From Phycisphaerae bacterium (GTDB taxonomy: Bacteria > Planctomycetota > Phycisphaerae > UBA1845 > Fen-1342), in the NCBI GenBank assembly GCA_022842805.1, contig JALHOX010000198.1, positions 1 through 8,370 on the forward strand: 8,370 nt of DNA, read 5' to 3'. Under the pieces are notes generated by a model. It saw only the letters and a list, made by a program, of their open reading frames with translations, ran no database searches and was not told the DNA's origin. Shown piece after piece: positions 5,451 to 8,370 of this stretch (its first letter is position 1; every line of letters begins with the position of its first letter). A program made the position numbers and the translations under genes.

Positions 5451-7505
5451 ATGCGTAAGTTCTTGGTCAGTGCGGCGGCGTGTGTGGCGAGTGCGGCATT
5501 TTTGGCTCCGGCGGCGCTGGGGCAGTCGTTCAATATCGATTTCAACAGCGGCTCGGGCGCCGGTGCGGGCGCTCCGGCGATGAGCTTTAAGGGCGCCGCC
5601 GGCCAGGCCGGTTTCTGGAATGCGGTCGGTAGCACCACGCCGGTCACGTTGGCGGAGCTCGACAGCGCCGTCAGCGCTGTCACACTGACCCGCACCGGCG
5701 GCGGCACGATCACCAACAACGGCACCTCCGCCCTGAACGGCGACTTTGAGAAACTGCTGGAAGATGCGTTCAGCGGCAGCGCCGGGGCGTCGATCAACTA
5801 CTCGCTCAACAACCTCCAGGCCGGCACCTACGCGGTTTACACCTACGCCATCGACCCGGCCAGCTCGCTCACGTCGCTGGTTTCGGTCACCGGTTCGACC
5901 AGTCAGACGAGCCAGCCGGTCGGCAGCTTGATGAGCGGACCGAACTTCTTCGTCGGTGCGACGCACGCTCTGCACGTGGTGACGGTTCCGGCCGGCGGCT
6001 CGATCCAGATCGGCGTCGGCCCGACGGGCGTGAACGTCGACATCGCCGGCATTCAGGTGGTGAAGCTGCCTGGCAGCAAGCTCCGGATGTTCGTGTCTGA
6101 CGCCGCCGCCGGCGCTGTGACCGGTTCGAGCTGGAGCGATGCGTTCACCCACCCGACCACCGCCCTGCGCAACGCCTGGGTCGCCGGCGGCGCAAACTGC
6201 GAAATCTGGGTCGAAAACGGCTTCTACAAGCCGACCGGAATCGCCGGGCGACTCGAGAGCTTCGACATCCCCAGCGGCCTGAAGATGTATGGCGGCTTCA
6301 ATGGCAGTGAAACCTCGCTGTCGGAGCGCAGCCTGCTGACTCTCACCTACCTCGACGGTGACATCGGCAACACCAGCAGCGACCTCGACAATTGCTTCAA
6401 CGTGGTCGTCGCCGACGGCACCAGCGCCGACACGCTGCTCGACGGCTTCCGCATCTTCAATGGCTACAACAACGACGGCGGCGTCAACGGCGGCGACGGC
6501 GGCGGCATTCGCATGCTGAGCGGCAGCATGACCATTCGTGGCTGCTCGTTCGTCAACAACCTCGCCAGCGACAAGGGCGGCGCGATCTTCAGCCACAACG
6601 GCTCGCCCACGATCGTCGACTGCACGTTTGATAACAACGAAGCGTTTGACGGCTCCGCGGTCTATCACTCGGGCACTGGTTCGCTGAAGGTCTACAACAG
6701 CGACTTCCTCCGCAACGACGGATTCCAGGGCACGATCCGCTTCGACGACAGCGACGGCCTGGTCGCGGGCAGCCTGTTCCACGGGAACTACTGCGGCGGC
6801 GCGGGCTCGGCCGTCGAAACCAGCGGAGCCAACAGCGGCGTCACCATCGTGAATTGCACGATCGCCGGCAACACCAACGGTCAGGACGCGGCGGTCTATG
6901 TCCGCGACGGTGCGGACATGTTCCTGCGAAACTCCATCCTCTGGTTCAACGAGGCCGGCTTCGCCCCGACCACGCTGCAAGCTCAATATGCCGCCAGCGG
7001 CTTCGGCTCGACGATCTCGGCGAGCACGACCATCGTGGAGGGTGGCGGTGGTTGGAACGGCTCGAACCCGCTCTTCGTCGACGGCGACGGTGCGGACAAC
7101 ACCTGGGGCACCTATGACGACAAGTGCCAGCTTCAGGCGAATTCGCCCGCGGTCAACACCGGCAGCGTGGCCAACGTCCCGCAGGACCTGGGCGACATCG
7201 ACCTCGACGGCAACGTCGCCGAGCAGCTCCCGATCGACCTCGACGGCAACCCGCGCATCAACGACGTGGTGGTCGATGTGGGCGCCTATGAGTATGAGCC
7301 GCAGGCGACGCTGATCGGCGATATGAACTGCGACGGCTTCGTGACGGTCGGCGACATCGGTGCGTTCGTCCTGGCGATCACCGACCCGGCGGCCTACCAG
7401 GCGGCCAACCCGACCTGCGAGATCATCAACGGCGATTGCAACCAGGACGGCTTCGTGACGGTCGGCGACATCGGGGCGTTCGTGGCCCTGCTGACCAACC
7501 TGTAA
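5451..7505 (+). CDS. Secreted right-handed beta-helix protein with two C-terminal dockerin-like repeats
   Basis: The 684-residue protein begins with a Sec signal peptide (MRKFLVSAAACVASAAFLAP...), with likely cleavage after ALG at residue 24. Residues about 26-210 form a Gly/Ala/Ser/Thr-rich module I cannot assign. From about residue 228 (WSDAF) it reads as a parallel beta-helix, with short repeats such as GGIRMLSGSMTIRGCSFVNN and GSPTIVDCTFDNNEAFDGSA. Near 564-610 it has NSPAVNTG...DLDGNPRI...VDVGAYEY, typical of choice-of-anchor-Q proteins. Two 12-residue EF-hand-like loops start at D624 and D662, each with Asp, Asn, Asp and Asp at positions 1, 3, 5 and 12, as in type I dockerins. The protein should act outside the cytoplasm, perhaps at the cell surface or on polysaccharide. 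I see no catalytic signature, so enzyme activity is not claimed. Type II secretion genes lie in the same window, but a link is only inferred. Confidence 0.92.
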   Translation: MRKFLVSAAACVASAAFLAPAALGQSFNIDFNSGSGAGAGAPAMSFKGAAGQAGFWNAVGSTTPVTLAELDSAVSAVTLTRTGGGTITNNGTSALNGDFEKLLEDAFSGSAGASINYSLNNLQAGTYAVYTYAIDPASSLTSLVSVTGSTSQTSQPVGSLMSGPNFFVGATHALHVVTVPAGGSIQIGVGPTGVNVDIAGIQVVKLPGSKLRMFVSDAAAGAVTGSSWSDAFTHPTTALRNAWVAGGANCEIWVENGFYKPTGIAGRLESFDIPSGLKMYGGFNGSETSLSERSLLTLTYLDGDIGNTSSDLDNCFNVVVADGTSADTLLDGFRIFNGYNNDGGVNGGDGGGIRMLSGSMTIRGCSFVNNLASDKGGAIFSHNGSPTIVDCTFDNNEAFDGSAVYHSGTGSLKVYNSDFLRNDGFQGTIRFDDSDGLVAGSLFHGNYCGGAGSAVETSGANSGVTIVNCTIAGNTNGQDAAVYVRDGADMFLRNSILWFNEAGFAPTTLQAQYAASGFGSTISASTTIVEGGGGWNGSNPLFVDGDGADNTWGTYDDKCQLQANSPAVNTGSVANVPQDLGDIDLDGNVAEQLPIDLDGNPRINDVVVDVGAYEYEPQATLIGDMNCDGFVTVGDIGAFVLAITDPAAYQAANPTCEIINGDCNQDGFVTVGDIGAFVALLTNL
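7332..7369 (+). repeat. Dockerin-coding direct repeat, copy 1
   Basis: This 38-base segment encodes DGFVTVGDIGAFV and recurs at 7446-7483 with one base difference. The offset is 114 bases, or 38 codons, so the repeat is in frame and corresponds to the first calcium-loop module. Confidence 0.85.
7446..7483 (+). repeat. Dockerin-coding direct repeat, copy 2
   Basis: This is the second copy, differing from 7332-7369 at one position (GGTGCG becomes GGGGCG), a silent glycine-codon change. It encodes the second calcium-loop module near the C-terminus. Confidence 0.85.
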
Positions 7506-7605
7506 GCCGGCGGCAGACCGACGAGGTCTGTGGTTCGCGACGAGTCAGTCGCGACACGCCGACGCTCGACGAGCGAGCGATGAGCCGGCGGGGGCCTTGG
7601 CCGGC
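7506..7605 (+). other. 3' region of the secreted protein gene with four small hairpins in series
   Basis: Directly after the stop, four perfect inverted repeats follow one another. CAGACC/GGTCTG spans 7514-7530, TCGCGAC/GTCGCGA spans 7535-7554, CGCTCG/CGAGCG spans 7563-7575 and GCCGGC/GCCGGC spans 7584-7605. None is followed by a T-run. A structured 3' tail of this kind can protect mRNA from exonucleases, but short perfect repeats are also easier to find in GC-rich sequence. No gene was found here. Confidence 0.4.
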
Positions 7606-7646
7606 AAAGTGACCTGCGATGGAGCGGGTTGAAGCGGTGGGAACGA

Positions 7647-7678
7647 AGCACGATCGGTGATGAGCCGGTCGTGCTTTT
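7647..7678 (+). terminator. Intrinsic terminator for the secreted protein gene
   Basis: AGCACGATCGG (7647-7657) pairs with CCGGTCGTGCT (7665-7675), including one G-U pair, around a 7-base loop. TTTT (7675-7678) overlaps the end of the stem. It lies 141 bases after the stop codon, in the gap between convergent genes. The T-run faces rightward transcription, so it mainly serves the secreted protein gene, though the stem would also form in leftward transcripts from the gamma-glutamyltransferase gene. Confidence 0.75.
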
Positions 7679-7733
7679 GCCGTTCACGCGTGATGCACGG
7701 CTGCCTTCGGTATCCGCGAGCCCGATTCGCGGC

Positions 7734-8370
7734 TCACGGCCCGATCGGCTGCGATGCGGGCGCCGATGTGGTCGGGTTGGGCGGAGGCTCGGCCAGGCCC
7801 GCCGGTCGGCCGCCCTTGCGGGGGTCGCTGGCGCCGGTCATTTCGCCGGTGGGGGAAATCACGATCAGTTGAACGGCGGCTTGTTTGCGCTCTTTCGCGA
7901 GTGCGTGGCCCGCAGCCATCAGGCCGGCCGCCAGATCCTCGGATGGATTGCGATCGAAGTAGATCTCGTTGGGATACCACTGATGGTGCGGGCGAATTGC
8001 TTCCATCGCCGCTTGCGGCGTCAGGCGATAGTGGATGAGGTTCACCAGCATGTTCATCACCGCCGTGATGATGCGCGGGCCGCCCGATGCACCGATGGCG
8101 CAGACCACCTTACCCTCGCGCACGACGAGCGTCGGACACATGCTGGAGAGCGGCCGCGCGCCGGGGTTCACGGCGTTGCCCTCGCCCTGCATCAGGCCGA
8201 AGAGATTGGGTTCGCCGGGCAGCGCGGCGAAGTCGTCCATTTCGTTATTCAAGATGATGCCATAGCCCGGCACCATCACCGGCGAGGCGAAATTGTCATT
8301 GATGGTTTCGGTCATCGCGACGACGTTGCCTTTCGTATCGGCGACGCAGAAGTGCGACGTGCCGCGATCC
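7734..8370 (-). CDS. ggt: Gamma-glutamyltransferase, catalytic small-subunit half; N-terminus beyond the right edge
   Basis: The frame enters from the right edge and gives 211 residues to a TGA at 7736-7734. The enzyme hydrolyses or transfers the gamma-glutamyl group of glutathione and related peptides, normally in the periplasm. It is made as a precursor that cleaves itself just before a catalytic Thr. Here that Thr is the ACG at 8360-8358 in DRGTSHFCV, equivalent to the TTH site of E. coli GGT, with Ser as the second residue. Other family signatures follow: TETIN, NNEMDDF (8249-8229) for substrate amino-group binding, RPLSSMCPT (two Ser near 8147-8142), GASGGPRII near 8090 for the oxyanion region, HHQWYPNEI and GASDPR. 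The window thus holds nearly the whole small subunit; the large subunit and export signal lie outside. A Pro-rich tail of about 20 residues after GASDPRKGGRPAG is longer than usual. Convergent with the secreted protein gene. Confidence 0.96.
   Translation of the reverse strand, partial: DRGTSHFCVADTKGNVVAMTETINDNFASPVMVPGYGIILNNEMDDFAALPGEPNLFGLMQGEGNAVNPGARPLSSMCPTLVVREGKVVCAIGASGGPRIITAVMNMLVNLIHYRLTPQAAMEAIRPHHQWYPNEIYFDRNPSEDLAAGLMAAGHALAKERKQAAVQLIVISPTGEMTGASDPRKGGRPAGLAEPPPNPTTSAPASQPIGP

Noticed and set aside
5025..6986. 653-codon open frame on the minus strand opposite the beta-helix gene
   Set aside because: Its composition (runs of A, V, D, R) is the mirror of a GC3-rich coding strand. 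The plus strand has a signal peptide, a ribosome binding site and recognisable domains, so this is a shadow.

Overview
The window suggests a GC-rich planctomycete, most likely in or near Phycisphaerae. The main clue is the secreted protein at 5451-7505. It ends in two calcium-loop (dockerin-like) repeats joined by an 'ITDPAAYQAANPTCEIINGDCN' type linker, a tail style I associate with Planctomycetota. Heavy use of G/C third codon positions and long spurious antisense reading frames fit a high-GC genome. The taxonomic placement is inference from one protein style, not from a marker gene.

Layout, left to right. (1) Minus strand, 1-2243: a type II secretion run in the order gspF, gspG, then a GspH-like pseudopilin cut by the left edge. 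gspF is the first gene, and no gspE lies upstream of it. (2) 2244-2510: a divergent intergenic region with a good sigma70-like promoter firing right. (3) Plus strand, 2511-4073: a DEAD-box RNA helicase (box II reads DEVD) with basic N- and C-terminal tails and no possible ATG start. (4) 4074-4114: a short convergent gap with a GC hairpin. (5) Minus strand, 4115-4906: a LuxR/GerE-type regulator with an unassigned N-terminal sensor domain. (6) 4907-5450: a 544-base non-coding stretch, the most unusual part of the window. It holds an 18-bp dyad, a palindromic -35-like box, three consecutive hairpins ending in a strong intrinsic terminator with seven T, and a C(UCCG)G hairpin just ahead of a ribosome binding site. 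(7) Plus strand, 5451-7505: a secreted beta-helix protein with a signal peptide, a choice-of-anchor-Q-like segment and two dockerin-like repeats. (8) 7506-7733: a convergent gap with four small hairpins and an intrinsic terminator. (9) Minus strand, 7734-8370: the catalytic small-subunit half of gamma-glutamyltransferase, cut by the right edge.

How the genes may work together. The pseudopilins and GspF build the inner-membrane platform and pseudopilus of a type II secretion machine. The beta-helix protein is a Sec-exported protein that such a machine could carry across the outer membrane. The LuxR-type regulator faces away from the beta-helix gene across the shared regulatory region, so co-regulation is possible but unproven. 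The helicase and gamma-glutamyltransferase look like unrelated neighbours. No CRISPR array, mobile element, tRNA or rRNA was seen. The best candidate for something undescribed is the small structured RNA at about 5001-5138 together with the adjacent dyad.
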